Assembly: GCA_963576565.1 (NCBI GenBank)
Contig: OY755045.1
Coordinates: 41,682,409-41,746,408 of the forward strand
DNA: 64,000 nucleotides
Source of the DNA: Aspidapion aeneum
Taxonomy: Eukaryota > Arthropoda > Insecta > Coleoptera > Brentidae
Direction: 5' to 3'
A program made the position numbers and the translations under genes. Shown piece by piece: positions 35,086-48,500 of this stretch (position 1 is its first letter; each line of letters starts with the position of its first letter). Below the pieces are notes generated by a model that saw only the letters and a program-made list of their open reading frames with translations, did no database searches and had not been told where the DNA came from.

Positions 35086-35980
35086 TGACAATTTTGACCT
35101 TTCATGAAACTTGGAGGGGTTGTTAACTTTATGAATTTCTACAACTGTGCTACGTTTGAGATTCGTAGCTTCCGAAGTAGAGGTTTAGATAGGTCAAATA
35201 TGAGCTTAAATGTTTCAAGAAAAGATGGTACAGCAGTTTGCGCGAACTTGGCGGGGCACTGCCGTGTCCCCAGATTTAAAAAGATTCTAAAAAGTTATAA
35301 AAGTCATAAAATTTGGAAAAATTGGTCATAAAATTATCAACTTCAACTTCAGTCGCTCTGTAACGAAATTCGAGTAAAAGAAATAAAACCATTTAATAAA
35401 ATATGTTATTTATTTTCATTTTAAAGAATACATTACAAACGAAGGTAAAACTGTAAAACATACAGAAAATAAGTGTCTAAAAAGTCACAAACAAAAAATA
35501 CTTGAAAATAAAAACCGTTTTATAAAAAACATTTGTCAAAAGAAGAGAAATTTAAAGTCAAACAGTACAAATTTTAAAAAAAGACAAAAATGTGATTATT
35601 AAAGTTTAAAAAAAAATAAGTTTAAAATATATAAGTAGTGCGCTAAAAATATCACAATCATGCTAAATACAAGTCAAAATATATACATGCTTTATTATTT
35701 GAGGATAGTTTGATTCGATTTTTTGACATTTTCGTTTTATCTTTTTCGAATTTATCGATTTTAAAATTTAAATTGTTTGTGTGACAATATATTTAGGACT
35801 AGTTGGGGTAGTTGGAACTTTGGGGTGTCTTCTCTGCATAAACGTTTTTAATCTTGATGAAGGAATCAGTGCACCATATTCAGATTTCTGAAAAAAAAAG
35901 TAGTTGTAATGTAAATGTCTACGATCTATTAACAAATTTCTAAAAACCTATACAGCCACTGCACAACTAACAAAAAATCC
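35086..35980. other. Unannotated AT-rich stretch
   Basis: No gene or repeat boundary recognised. One short frame (35104-35331) has no known motif. Confidence 0.3.
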
Positions 35981-35984
35981 AAAA

Positions 35985-38065
35985 AATTATTTTTTTTGTG
36001 CTTATACAATGCGATAAAAGTTACGAAGTTCATGGGGATTTCAGAAACAATTTTAAAAAATTAGTAAAAAGCTTAGAAAAAATGTATTAACACATTCGAT
36101 TGGCCGTAGCGGCTAATACAAAGCTATCAAATTTCACTACATTTTTTTACAAGATGGCGAAGATATTTCAATATTTCGAAAAAAAATGTTAGGTCTTTTG
36201 AAACACCCTGTAGGTATTTTTAATTTTGATACAGCATCTGATTGGGCTCGTAATAGTGCCACTTATTTCTAAATACATGCAAATGCATGTTCAAAAATCG
36301 AAAAGTCAATCACTAATAGCTTGCTTTGGAAACAATGGCAAATTTAAATACGCAAACGCGAATTTTCAAGTGCGCATGCGTGTGTTTTATCACGTAGACA
36401 CACACACAGGTGCTGTGTGGGTGGACGCCATAATTGTTGTTTGTTTACTTTTTACGATTTTTGCGTTTCTCGTGTAAAATTATGTTTTTTTTTCTGTGAA
36501 AAATGGGAAATAATTCACGTAAAACATTTGGGGTTTGTGGACAAATTTCCGGGAGTAGGGAGTGCCATTCAAATAGGTAAGTACTTGTATTTTACTTTAT
36601 AATTTGTTAATAAAGAGTAGTATGGTGTTCACAATAAATCTGCACAATTAATTTTAGAAAAACTACAATTTAAAAACACAAATTTTTAGACAATTCAAAT
36701 AATGTAGTGACGTAACGGAGTAGGTTCCAAAACTGACGCATGCGCAGTAACCGAAATCCTGTCTACCCGGAAAAGGAACATTAAGAATTAAATGAGGGTC
36801 CTGGGTTCAAGCATCGCGTGTGAGAATGCATGGGTATGCCCCATATTAATTTATGCTCTAAGGTATTTGCTTATTTCCTATTTACTCAAAATTGTATGTC
36901 CAAAATATCGCAAACCCGCTAAAAAAGAGTCACAATTCAAAAATCGCCGTTATTGTGATAAGCCTGCCGCCATCATCGAAATAACTTGTACTTTCTTCCA
37001 TAAAAGCGTCACATTTGTTTCGACAATTCACCGAGAAATGGCGATGTGACTCTTTTATTTTGTCTAGTTTAGCTAAGGCTGCGTTCCTTTACAGTGTCAC
37101 TTTTGACTTTATAACATTTCGAGTTGTGAAGATTTTCGTGTGAACTATTGGTTAAATCTGACCCATATAAAAAGTAAAATACTGTTCTTTTTTGAGTTGT
37201 GACTGTTTTTTCGAATTTTTCAGTGTACTTACAATTAAGGAGAATAACAAAAAAATCTTTTGAATTTATTAGAGAATAAAACATTCCCAGTTGTTATTCA
37301 GCATTTTATAACTCGTTGTAAAAATAAATACAAAGTTTCTTCTTTATTTGTTTTTTTTTTATATTATTTACCATCCTGCGTGACATCCTGATTTACAACG
37401 TCATGATGCCTTGTTCTAAAAAAGTGTCACAATATCGGGGTTTTATCTTTTTTTTTTACTAAAAACGACAAAAATCATTTTTTCTGAGAAACGTACTGCA
37501 CCAATTACATTGAGTTAATAGGTTCCTGTTGATATAAAATAACATGTTAAGTCGTAATTTGTCATGTAAGTGAAAAATAAATCTCTCTAATGAACTAAAT
37601 TCTTTAACAGCGATTTTCTCAAAACAATGTTTTTTGAGTTGTGACTATTTTGTAGCGGGGGTGCGATATGTTCCAGATAAAAGTATGGGGCTTAATGGGG
37701 ATTTCGAAAACGGTAAGACCTACAATTTTGATTAAAATAAAAAAAATAGCGCTATGCCGAGCCCAATCAGATAATGTATAGGAATTAAAACTATCTATGG
37801 GGTTTTTCAAAATATCGAATAAATAAAATATTTTTTTTTTTTGAGAAATTGAAATATTGTCGCCATCATGTTAACAAATTCAATAAAATTTGGTACTTTT
37901 GTATCAGCCACTATAGTGGTTAACAAAGTGTTACTACCATCTACTTTAAAAGAAAATTATTTTGGAAATCCCCATGTAGTTACTTTTATTTGGTACAGAA
38001 TTTCCAAAAAAATATGTGCCCAGCCAACCAATCATTAAAACAAAAAAAATGAAATGGTACCCTGT
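35985..38065. mobile_element. About 2.1 kb element with TIRs of about 270 bp
   Basis: The left arm (35985-36260) and right arm (37740-38060) are diverged inverted copies. GATGGCGAAGATATTTCAAT is mirrored by ATTGAAATATTGTCGCCATC, and TGATTGGGCTCG by CGAGCCCAATCA. The interior block 36450-36860 recurs at 40225-40640. No transposase recognised. Confidence 0.65.
36450..36860. repeat. Dispersed repeat, copy 1 (partner at 40225-40640)
   Basis: Shares with the 40.2 kb copy the words GTAAAATTATGTTTTTTT, GGTAAGTACTTGTATTTT, ATAATTTGTTAATAAAG, AAATCTGCA and ACCCGGAAAAGGAACATT in the same order. Confidence 0.7.
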
Positions 38066-38137
38066 ATATTTTTGACAGATTAAGACATTTAATTTTTAGT
38101 TAGCTAATCTGCCCAACTATCCATAAACCAAATTATA

Positions 38138-39170
38138 ATAGTATATTATATACCAACGGATAAAAGTGGCACTTTTCATCCCGAGGCGGAAAGTTTGTTG
38201 CCCGACCGGAGGGAGGGCTACAATTCTTGGAGGGTTAAAAAGACACTTATCACGAGGTAAATTCGCAGTTTTTGAGTTTTTTGTGAGTGTTCTTTATAGT
38301 CATAAGCAGAGCTGTCAGAAGTACATTATGAAAGTACTTCAAGTACAAGTACCAAGTACATTAAGATTTGTAAAAGTACTTGATTTTCCCCAAGTACTGT
38401 ACTTGAAGTACAATAAAAGTACTTGAAGTACAATAGAACTACTTGAAGTACTTCAAGTACTTGTACTTGAATAAAATAAACCATATAAAATAATAATATT
38501 TATGAAATTACTACATTGAAAAAAAAGGTATGGTAATTTTAAACCTTCAGAGAAACAGAGCGCTCTCTAACAGGGATAGTGAAAACATATTCGAGTTTAG
38601 CATTCCGAAAATGATCAGAGTACCAATTTTCAAAATAAAATGTTAAAAAATGTCAATAAATTTAAAAAAAATTGATTTTTATTGTTTAGTTTTAACACCC
38701 TTTATCTTACAAATTGAGCAATTTCGGACGGAAGTAAGTTGTTAAAAATTAGCTTATTTTGACAACAATTCGTGTAGCAAGATTTTGTACAAACCTTTTG
38801 AAGACACCTCGTAAAAACTACATATTTATGTAAAAAAGTGAAATCTACATTGGCATGTAAGTTCTCTTTTAGGAAGTCTATTTTTAGGAACAAAGGTGTC
38901 ACATTTTATTTCCAAGATGAAAAGTGACAAATAAACGAAAAATCGGGATGACAAGTGACAGATCAGACATAAACAGTAAAAAAACCAAAAAAAAACGTCA
39001 AAACGTAAAAACAAAAAAAAAATCAAAAAACTCGGAAAATAAACTAAAAAGTGCGAAAAATAGCGTATAAACCTCGTGATAAAAGTGCCTTTTTCCCTCG
39101 ACGACTTGGGTGGACGTTTTGCCTCGGGATAAAAAGTGCCACTTTTATCCGTTGTTATATAATATACTAT
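38138..39170. mobile_element. About 1.03 kb TIR element just 3' of the host gene
   Basis: The left end ATAGTATATTATATACCAAC then GGATAAAAGTGGCACTTTTC is mirrored at 39120-39170. The internal block CCTCGTGATAAAAGTGCC also pairs with the inner left arm. The element begins about 103 bp beyond the host stop codon. A patch of AAGTACTT words at 38310-38470, starting CAGAGCTGTCAGAAGTAC, may be a separate hAT-like insert. Confidence 0.7.
38905..38910 (-). promoter_or_regulatory. Candidate polyadenylation signal of the Trio/Kalirin gene
   Basis: On the minus strand this is AATAAA, the first such hexamer downstream of the stop codon at 39274 (about 365 bp away). It lies inside the TIR element at 38138-39170, so the 3' end of the mRNA may be transposon-derived. 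This rests on the hexamer alone. Confidence 0.35.
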
Positions 39171-39273
39171 TTCACTTTCGGTGAAATGACGACCACATGA
39201 TTCATCCTTAGGATTAGTTACTTTGGGCAAACTTGTTTACAATGTGACAATGTAACTTTTAAACTTTTTATCC

Positions 39274-39599
39274 CTATTCATAATATTCATTCTCCATTCC
39301 TAATTTTTTATCCTTAAAATGCGGAATAAAACTACACTTTTCATCCCTAAATTGCATGTTTAATTTCGAAAGCATTACCTCACTAAACCAGCTCCTGCCC
39401 AAGCAATTCTCCATATTCATTCTGTGCTGCGGCAACAGAACCAAAAGACTTTTCACCAATTGCTTAGCTTCTTCGCTTATTTCACAAAAATATTCGTCGG
39501 GAAAGCAAAAATCACATTTCAGAATATTGGCAGTGGTTTCTTCCATTGAGTCGTCAAGAAATGGAGAGACTCCGCTGAGGAGTACATACAAAAAGACTC
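39274..39599 (-). CDS. trio/KALRN: Trio/Kalirin terminal exon: kinase C-lobe and stop
   Basis: Acceptor TTTCAG precedes 39599. Two bases complete the glycine codon from the previous exon, then 107 codons and a TAG. It holds the C-lobe segment VLLSGVSPFLDDSMEETT, where the SGVSPF core is shared with vertebrate Kalirin and Trio kinases, followed by FCFPDEYF and the last helices with HRMNMENCLGRSWF. About 40 residues after the kinase end at EYYE. The 3' untranslated region runs into a TIR transposon about 100 bp later. Confidence 0.9.
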
Positions 39600-42500
39600 C
39601 TGAAACCAATGAAAAAAGGAATATTAAGTTTATTGATTGAAAACGCGCATTTTTTCCATATAGCCAAAATTGTGCGTCTTACCCTTATCCAAACACGTTA
39701 GAGCATAAATACATATTCAAAAAATCGTAAAGTCAAGTACTCATAGCTTGCTTTGAAAGGAAGGGCGAAAAAATATCGAAACACAAAATATAGAAAACAC
39801 AAAATATCGAAAATACAAAATAAACCTAATCAAATCCAGCCGAAACGAACCGCACTGAACCGAACCAAAGCAAATTGAACCAACAATTTTTTTCAAAAAA
39901 AAAACTTTCCTTACTCCCGGGATCCTAGAGGGTGTGAATCCGAACTGAACCAAACCGAACCGAATCGAACCTAACTGAACCGAACCTAACTGAACCGAAC
40001 CGAACCAAACCTAACCTAACCAAACTACAACACTGCTAATTAGGTTTGGTAGGGTATGGTTAGGTTCGGTTCGATTTGGTTCAGTTCGCTTCAGTTCAGT
40101 TCGGTCCGGTTCGGTTCGGTTCGAATTTACACCTTCTAGGATCCCGGGAAAGAAGTCAGGAAAGTTTTTTTTTGAAAAAAATTGTTGGTTCAGTTTGCTT
40201 TGTTTCGGTTCGGTTCAGTTCGTGTGCGTTTGTCGTATAAAATTATGTTTTTTTCTGTGACAAATGGGATATAATTCATGTAAAACATGTGCGGTTTGTG
40301 AAAAATTTCCGTGAGAAGTAAGGGAGTGCCATTCCATAGGTAAGTACTTGTATTTTCTTTATAATTTGTTAATAAAGTTAAGAGTGGTTTATAGATGCCG
40401 TTAAACAATCTTCGTGGTGTCCATAATAAATCTGCAAAATTATTTTTAGAAAAACTACAATCTTAATCCACAATTTGATAAATTTTTACCCAATCAACTA
40501 GTTTTTAGAAAAAAAAACCACCAAAACTGGCACATGCGCAGTAATCCTATCTACCCGGAAAAGGAACATTTAGAATTAAACGGGGGTCCTGGCTTCAAGC
40601 ATCTCGTGTGAGAATATATTGGTATGCCCCATATTTATGCTCTAAGTATTGTCTTACCATTTTCGAAATCCCTATAAAGCCCCATGCAGTTACTTTTATC
40701 TGGGACACCCTGTATACCCCCTTAACTGCTTACCTGCTGCCCAACAGTCGGTGTGCTTTCCGACAGGCTGACCTAACACCAGCTCAGGTGAGGCAAATTC
40801 CAGACAGGCCGGTGGTAAAATTACGTTTTTCTGAGTGTTGACTGAATCTCCGAAATCAACCAGTTTTAACAGAGGTGGCGAGTGGGGGAGATCAATCATT
40901 ATGTTTTCAGGCTAAAACAAGTAAAATACAAAATTTCAGCGATGAAAAAAGTACTATTGAATAGATATGGAAATTTTAAAACATATACAAAGGTTAAAAA
41001 TAATGAGATGAGAGGCTGTGCTTTTCAAAATGTGGAACAAAAAGAAAACCTTTTTTAAAAAAAATTAATAAAATGTGGCAGTTTTCTATTAGCGAATACG
41101 GCCAATGGAATAACGGTAAATAATTTTTCCTAGACCTTCTACTTTTTTTTAAACCGTTTGTTAAATTAAAATGAATATAACAATAGAAGGAATGAGACTG
41201 CATATAATGACGATGCAAATGTAGCAGTGAAAGACAATTTTTTTGAAGAAATACACAATGAAATATCAGCAGTAAGTAAATCTAGAGAAATCATTTTGGG
41301 AGATTTAAATAGTAGAACCAGTAACAGAGTTAATGATCTGACAGTTGGCCAATATGGAGAAGATTTTGTTAATGACAATGGAAACCGGCTAATTACAGTA
41401 TGTGAGCAATTAGACCTAAAAATCCAAAACGGTTTTTTTCAACATAAGGACATACACAAATATACCTGGACCAAACCCTCACAAAACCTGAAATCCGTCA
41501 TTGATTATCTTATCACTAAACAAAAGACAAAACCAAAAATTCAAGATGTCAGAATAAAGCGTGGATCAACATGCGGAAGTGATCACTATTTTCTGGTGTC
41601 CAAAATTATCTTTCCTTATCAAGGCCGAAGCCTGCATCAACAAAATCTTGATGATACAGTGATTGAAGAAATTGATCACTGTAAATATAATCTACTAAGC
41701 CTAGAACATGACAGCGTAAAAAAGAGACTGAACGAAAAACTTAATACAAGTTCAGGTGAAACCCGAGATGAGGAATACGAAAGTATTACATTAAGCATCC
41801 ATCAAGCTGCAAAAGAAGCACTAGGATTAGTGGAAGAAACTTCTAAAAGAAGAAAACCATACTGGTGGGATGCTGAGATTGAAAGAGAAATAGCGGAAAA
41901 AAGGAAATTATATCACACCTACTTATCCCAAAAGACAGATAGAAGCAGAGAAGAATACAAAATCGCGCAAATGATAAAAGGCTACCTAAACAAATCCTAC
42001 AATGGAACTGGCCGAAGAAAACGAGGACGGTCAAGGAGAAGCTGAAGAGAAGGAATAGACAGTGAAATAACAATAAGAGGCCTAGATGATGAATTATGTG
42101 TGATAATACTTACTTTGACGTCTAAGTGCGCTAAGTCCTTTTGATGCAACCAGTCCAAGGCTGACATAAGCTGTTTGGTATAAAGTTTAACTGTGTATTC
42201 TGAGTATTTGTCATTTTCACAGAGGTAGTCAAATAGGAGAGGTCCTTTTACCCTAAAATTTAAAAAATTAATAATAAGTTAAATACAAAATTAATAAAAT
42301 CATATCATTTACGATTCATTAACACCAGTATTTACTAAAGGGTCTACAGTGCTAAGTAATCCTAGGTTTAAAAGTCTACATTTTGGTTGAAGGTTTAACT
42401 TATTTTTCCCGTGAATGCAATAGTTTTTAATATTTATATAAATTGTTCATATATACCTTGCGATATGGATCATCTTTTTTCATTGTAACAAAGACATATT

Positions 42501-45500
42501 TTCACGCAAAGGTTTTAAATAAATAAAAATAATGAAATATTTTGGTTTAAAATTTAAAAATGGTAGCCATATTTAAACCTCCAAAACGTCACTAGGAAAT
42601 GTCGAATAAAAACGGCGGTGTAAGTCAGTGTCAGCTATCGGCTATATTTTACAGGTTAGTTTTTTAGACAAGTTAGCGACGATTAAACCGATGGTCAATT
42701 GTTTTGGTGAATGCGTAATTGAAAAGGGATTCTAATATATCTTGTGCTTTACAGTATTTAAATATTGATACGTATTTAATACGGTAATGCATCTACAGAT
42801 ATAGTTTTAAGTTATTTATATATTATTTAACTTTAAATATTTTTATATATAAGTTTTTTTGTCAATCATGGATTATTTCTATTGTTTTTCGAACTTTAAA
42901 CGACCCTTCAGGGGTGGTACTACAATTTGAGACTATTTTTAACGGGAATCCTACCACTGCACGGACTAAATTTCGTTACAAAATTTTTATGTGGTTTTTC
43001 TTTATTTCTAAAGTTAATTTGAATTTATATGAGATGAAACTCACTGAGAAATGCTTAGTATCATACTGCACATTAGGGCTTGATACCTAAGCCCGGTCTA
43101 CAATGCTAAGTCTTAGTAAATACTGGTGTAAGGGTTTTCGATTTTATTTAGGAGGATGACGCCGACGCGACGTTACTACTTTAAAAGAACCAGTGGCGCC
43201 CCCAGGAATATATCTTGCGTGGGGGTCGGGGGGTGAGACGCAATCATCACGAATTTTATGCTATTTTTTGTTTTTATTTATTAAATGTGTTGAAAATATC
43301 TAAAAAAAATCTTAGTGCGCCCATGATAGAACCACCCTGTATAAGATAACTTACAGTTCCAGAACAATTGTATCCACTCCAGGCACAGGAGCGTTATCGA
43401 ACAACGCCATAGCTCTGATGATATTCTCATGCTCCATCTTGGCCAACAAGGCGTACTCAGCCTCAGTGATTGGGTGAGGCTGTTTCCTTCTCGAGATCTG
43501 CTTCAGCGCCACCTCCATGTTCGTTCCCCGATCTTTTGCCAGACGGACTAAGGAGAATCGTCCTCTATTTATTTCCTCCAGTTCCAGATATCTAAAACCA
43601 AAAACAAAATAATTGCTTAACATTCTCTCAGATAAAACATTACGTGAGAAATATAACCATTGACAAGATTGCAAGGCCACCCTTCTCAGGGTTGCCAACT
43701 TTAAAGAAATTTCGGCAGCTTTATGTAGTACATGTAAGGTTTTTAATTTCTTTTGTTTCATAATTCAATACAATTTTTTTTTAAAATAAGATAAGAAAAG
43801 CTTTTCCATGTTCGAAACACCCAAAAAAAATATTTTTGATTGCGTCTTAATGAAAGATTTTTAGACATGGCAAAATTTACTTTACTTACCCACCCATGAC
43901 CGCCGATTTTTAAAATTAGGGGAAAACGTGCCAATCTAAAGGAATTTCCACGAAAAATTGTTGGCAACGCTGCCTTGGACGGAAACAGTTGATTTTAAAA
44001 TACAAATAAAACTGCTAAAAAAATTGTTAACGTATTGTATTGATGTATTAGAATAGTTCCATTAGATGGAACCTCGTTAGTATATATAGACTAGTGCAGA
44101 AAGATACATCTAAAAAAGAGCAAAAAATTAAAAAAAAAATGAATAACAGCATGAAAAATATTGGAAATGCAAGAACATGTATCGCAGCTAACACGAATAA
44201 TAAATTAGACTCGATCCGAATTATTAGGATGAAATGGGGTAAACTTTTAAAGGCAGATAAAGGTTGTCACTGTTTTCAGCAGAACTAACCTCCTATTGAA
44301 AAAAATTAAATACAAAAGTTATTCCTAATAACAATTCTACACTTTTTGTACGGGCTATTTTACACTTTATCACAAATTTTCCAAGAACAAACGAAAAAAT
44401 CGTTTCTTTTTTGATTTTTATTATCTACTATTTTTTTTTATTATTATACAAAATTTGCCAAAACTTACCCTTTTATGTTCCTAGCGCTTTGTAATTTTTT
44501 TAAATCTGATTTTAAACCTTAAAATAAATATTAAAGCTTTTAGAATTTAATTAAATAAAAAATTCAATAAAAACAAAGACATCTCAATCTTCATTTAAAT
44601 ATTTTTAAAATATTACTAGTGAATAGTATAGTTAAATTATAAATATTTTCTACATGGTAGCAAAATGCTAAATAAAATACATTACTACTTCTACTTTTTA
44701 CCTTCTTTTAAATTGCTCTTGTTGCCATCTTAAATTATCACCAATTGGTAACGTGACGGCAGCACTAGGAAGACTAACTTGCCGATGTTGAGCCGCGATA
44801 ACTCGAAAACTATAGGTCTCGCCTGGGATGAGGTCTTCCACGGTGTAGCTTGAGGTTGCAACGGTGTGGTTGTTATTCGGTGATAGCCTGAAATGGAAAA
44901 ATCAAATAAGAGCCATCGCAAAAACCTATTATTGGAGGGGGGAGGAGAAAAATACCATTCTTTCCAACTGATTTGGCAAAACTAAATAAAAAAACCCGTT
45001 TATTAATAAATTAAATCAAAACAAGACTAAATACTGCATAGTAAAGTTTCGTTTTAAACTAATCTTAAAATACCGCGAACAACTCGCATCTCTTTCCAAT
45101 CCTCCCATCTTGAGCGCAAAAGAGATACTGCGGGTTCAACTGACCCGATTAAATAATCTGACGGTAGTGGTCTCAAAGTGCTTCAAAACCGCATAAAACT
45201 GCCGCATTCCTTTTCTGTGGGTATAAATTCGTTACTACTGGATCGATTTTAAACATTTCTGGCTTTTTGGAAAGCTAAGGCTTTAAGCTAAACGACCCCA
45301 TTACTACTTACTACTATTATTGACATTTCGTTAAAATTAAAGATGACAGACGTTTTTTGAAAATGCCAATATTTGAGACGGCTTAAAAAAAAATGCACGC
45401 ACCGTGGTCATTTTTTACTTGGGTCTATTAAAAAGAGTCTTCCTTGACATGAATAAAAAGGTATCACTTGTTACAATCGGTTATGAATTAAAAAAGATAG

Positions 45501-48500
45501 AATGAAATGAACAAGGTGACTAAGCTACGATAATCATTAAAATCGACAATATTGATCAAGCATAATGGGGCTCCCTGGTGGTCCAGATAGGAGAGTTGTC
45601 TGGAATTTAACGGTGTCAGATGTGGACTGTAATTTTAAGGGAATAAGGTCATAGGCTAAGCTGGTACAAGGGATTCTGAAATGGTCTAGTTTACCTTCTA
45701 GGTTAGTGTAGCAATAAACAAATGTATGTAAGGTAAAAATAATGCATTTTCACTTACCATTTTTATACAGGAAGCGGAACTCATGGGAGGACGCGCTGTT
45801 AACCCGTGTTTTTTTGCACCCCACAATCATGTGGTAGGAGAGTCGCTAACACGCGTGTATTCTGGTTTTAAGGCGAAACGGTTCTCTCTGCTGCAGCAGG
45901 TCTCGCTGCTGCGTTCATTCTCCCACATGGCGCCCAGTGGCGTCGTTAATCCATAGGCGTAGGAGAAAAGGAATAAGTAGGAAGGAATGAGATTACGAAG
46001 GTCCATATTAAAGGAACTAGGAACCTTAGTAATTCAAAATGCATTTTATGTAAAGTAAATTAATTATAGCAAATTGTAATATTTGCCTCTAAAACCGCGG
46101 GAGTTTCAAATGCAAATAACCCAGTAATTTTAAGTACTTAATTAGTTAATTAATACTAAATAACCAAAAAATAGAAAATGCTCTAGTGAATCACCAAATA
46201 GCCTAATTCGAACCAATTTGGTAAATTATAGTAAAAAGAACATATTTACAAAAAGGAAGGCGGGACGAACCATTTCCCACCCCCCTGAGAATGCCCAGGG
46301 GCATTTCAGAGAGTTTAATTTGTAGGCAGGGCGCATAGTTTTACCAAAGGCCGTTTGTAGGTACCTTTAGTAGTCTTTACAATAGCAACCCGTGGAACAT
46401 TATCAGAACCTTTAATAAGGTCTTCAATGCGGCCTAGGGGCCAATCCAATGGAGTGGAATTTTCATCTTTGATCAGTACCATAGTACCAATATCAATGGA
46501 AGCAAGAGGTTGGTGCCATTTGGCTCGCTGTTGCAAAGTGTGCAAATATTCGCGATGCCAGCGAATCCAAAAATCGCGGTGCATTCTCTGCAACAGTTGC
46601 CACCTGGACAGCCTGTTTAACGCAATATCGCAGTAGTTTGGATCGGGTATTGTACCTGGAGGCCTCAAATTTAAAAAATTATTAGGAGTCAAGACCGCCA
46701 GATCAGTAGGATCGGTGCTTAAGGCACATAAAGGACGTGAGTTCATTATGGCTTCAACTTGGGTTAAAACCGTATTTAATTCCTCATAGGTGAGTATTTG
46801 ATTTCCAACTACCCTGTGAAGATGAGTCTTTAAAGATTTAATGTTTGATTCCCAAATGCCTCCCATGTGGGGAGCAGCAGGTGGGTTAAAAGACCAAACT
46901 ATACCTTCCCCCTTCACGCAATCAGAAAAAATTTGTCGCAAGTATTTTTCAGAGGCCACGAAGTTGGTCCCGCAGTCTGAAGAGATCTTTGAGCATAGTC
47001 CTCTTCTAGCTATGAAGCGGCGCAGAGCAGCCAGAAAGGCTTCTGATGTCATATCAGAGACTAACTCTAAATGCACGGCTTTAACAGCGCAACAGATAAA
47101 TAAACAGACATATGCTTTCATGGTTTTTGCACCTCTGGTCCGACCAAGAGTAATCGTGAACGGACCACAAAAATCTATACCTACATTTTCGAACACCTTT
47201 GCTTCGGAAACTCTAAATTTCGGTAGGTTACCCATAGGGGGTTGAAGGGAGTTAGGTTTAGTTTTCCAGCAAGTATGGCAAGAACTTAAAACTTTTCTCA
47301 CTACCTTTTTAGCAGACAATACCCAGAAGTTTTGCATTAGTAAAAAAGTTGTGGTCTGTATACCACAATGAAGATTGCTGCGATGCAAATCTAAAATCAG
47401 TAATTCAGTGAATTTTGCACTAGAAGGCAAAAGAATTGGAAATTTTTTATCGTATGATAAATTTGAATGGCATAAACGGCCTCCAACACGAAGCAAATCG
47501 TAGCTTTCATTATGCAAAAATGGACATAATTTTTGAAAAGCTTTTGGAAGCTGTTTCTTATCTTTTAGTAATTCAATTTCTTTTTGGAAAGAAAAAGATT
47601 GTACGCATTTCGAAATAAAAAGTAAGCTTTTGTAGTAATCCTGATTTGTAAGGTAATCAGTAGCAAAATTGTATGAGGGATTTTTAAACTTTTGTAACCC
47701 TCGCAAAAAGTAAGCAACTATTCTCTTAATTTTAAAAAGAGAACTGTATTTTTCAAACAAGTTGTTTACATAATATTCAACTGTTTGTTCGCAAGTAAAA
47801 ACGTTAAAAATATTTTTTCGCTGTTCTTCCAAAACTGCATTCCCATCGTAAGTAACTGTCATAAAATCCCAAGTATTTGTAGGTTGGTTTAGAAAAGAAG
47901 GCCCTTCTAACCAAAAATAAAATCTTTGTAAATCAGAGGGATACATTTCCCTAGTACCGCAGTCAGCAGGATTTTGTTCAGTAGGAACATAATGCCAAAA
48001 CTCAGGGCTAATTCTTCCTTGTATATAGGCAGTTCTATTCGAAACAAATGTTTTAAATTTGTGAGGAGATCCCTGAATCCAAGATAAGGTCACTGTGCTA
48101 TCAGTAAAAGCAAGAATTTTATCAAATTTAATTTTTTCCGAGAACGTTTCTAGTAAAAAATCCATTAATTTAGCCAACAAAACAGCTCCTAAAAGCTCTA
48201 GTCTTGGTAAAGTTAGTTTACGACGCAACGGTGCGACTCTAGATTTACTACAAACAAAAAAAACTTTAATGTTTCCATCCGAATAAAAAATTCGAATATA
48301 AGCGACAGCACAATAGGCCCGTTCTGAACTATCGCAAAATCCTACTAGCTGGATTTGACTAGCATTAGGCAAAATTATTTGACGAGGAATTTTAACAGAA
48401 TGCAAAAACTTTAATTCATTTTTAAATTTTTCCCATTTAAAAACAATTTCCGGACTGACAGGGTCGTCCCAGTTTAAGTCTTCTGCCCAGCAGTATTGAA

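Noticed and set aside
38826..39230. 134-codon minus-strand open frame just 3' of the host stop codon
   Set aside because: It lies mostly in a TIR transposon arm, is low-complexity F/Y-rich in its second half and has no known motif.
39950..40120. Possible telomeric (TTAGG)n insertion
   Set aside because: Only isolated CCTAA units occur; the array is mainly GAACC/GGTTC and palindromic, so it is not telomeric repeat.
39274..44887. Assignment of the kinase and Ig/FN3 exons to obscurin/Unc-89 or titin-like kinases
   Set aside because: The SH3-like, Ig, FN3, kinase order, the HLD catalytic loop and the SGVSPFLDDS segment fit Trio/Kalirin better, and only one Ig and one FN3 domain are present.
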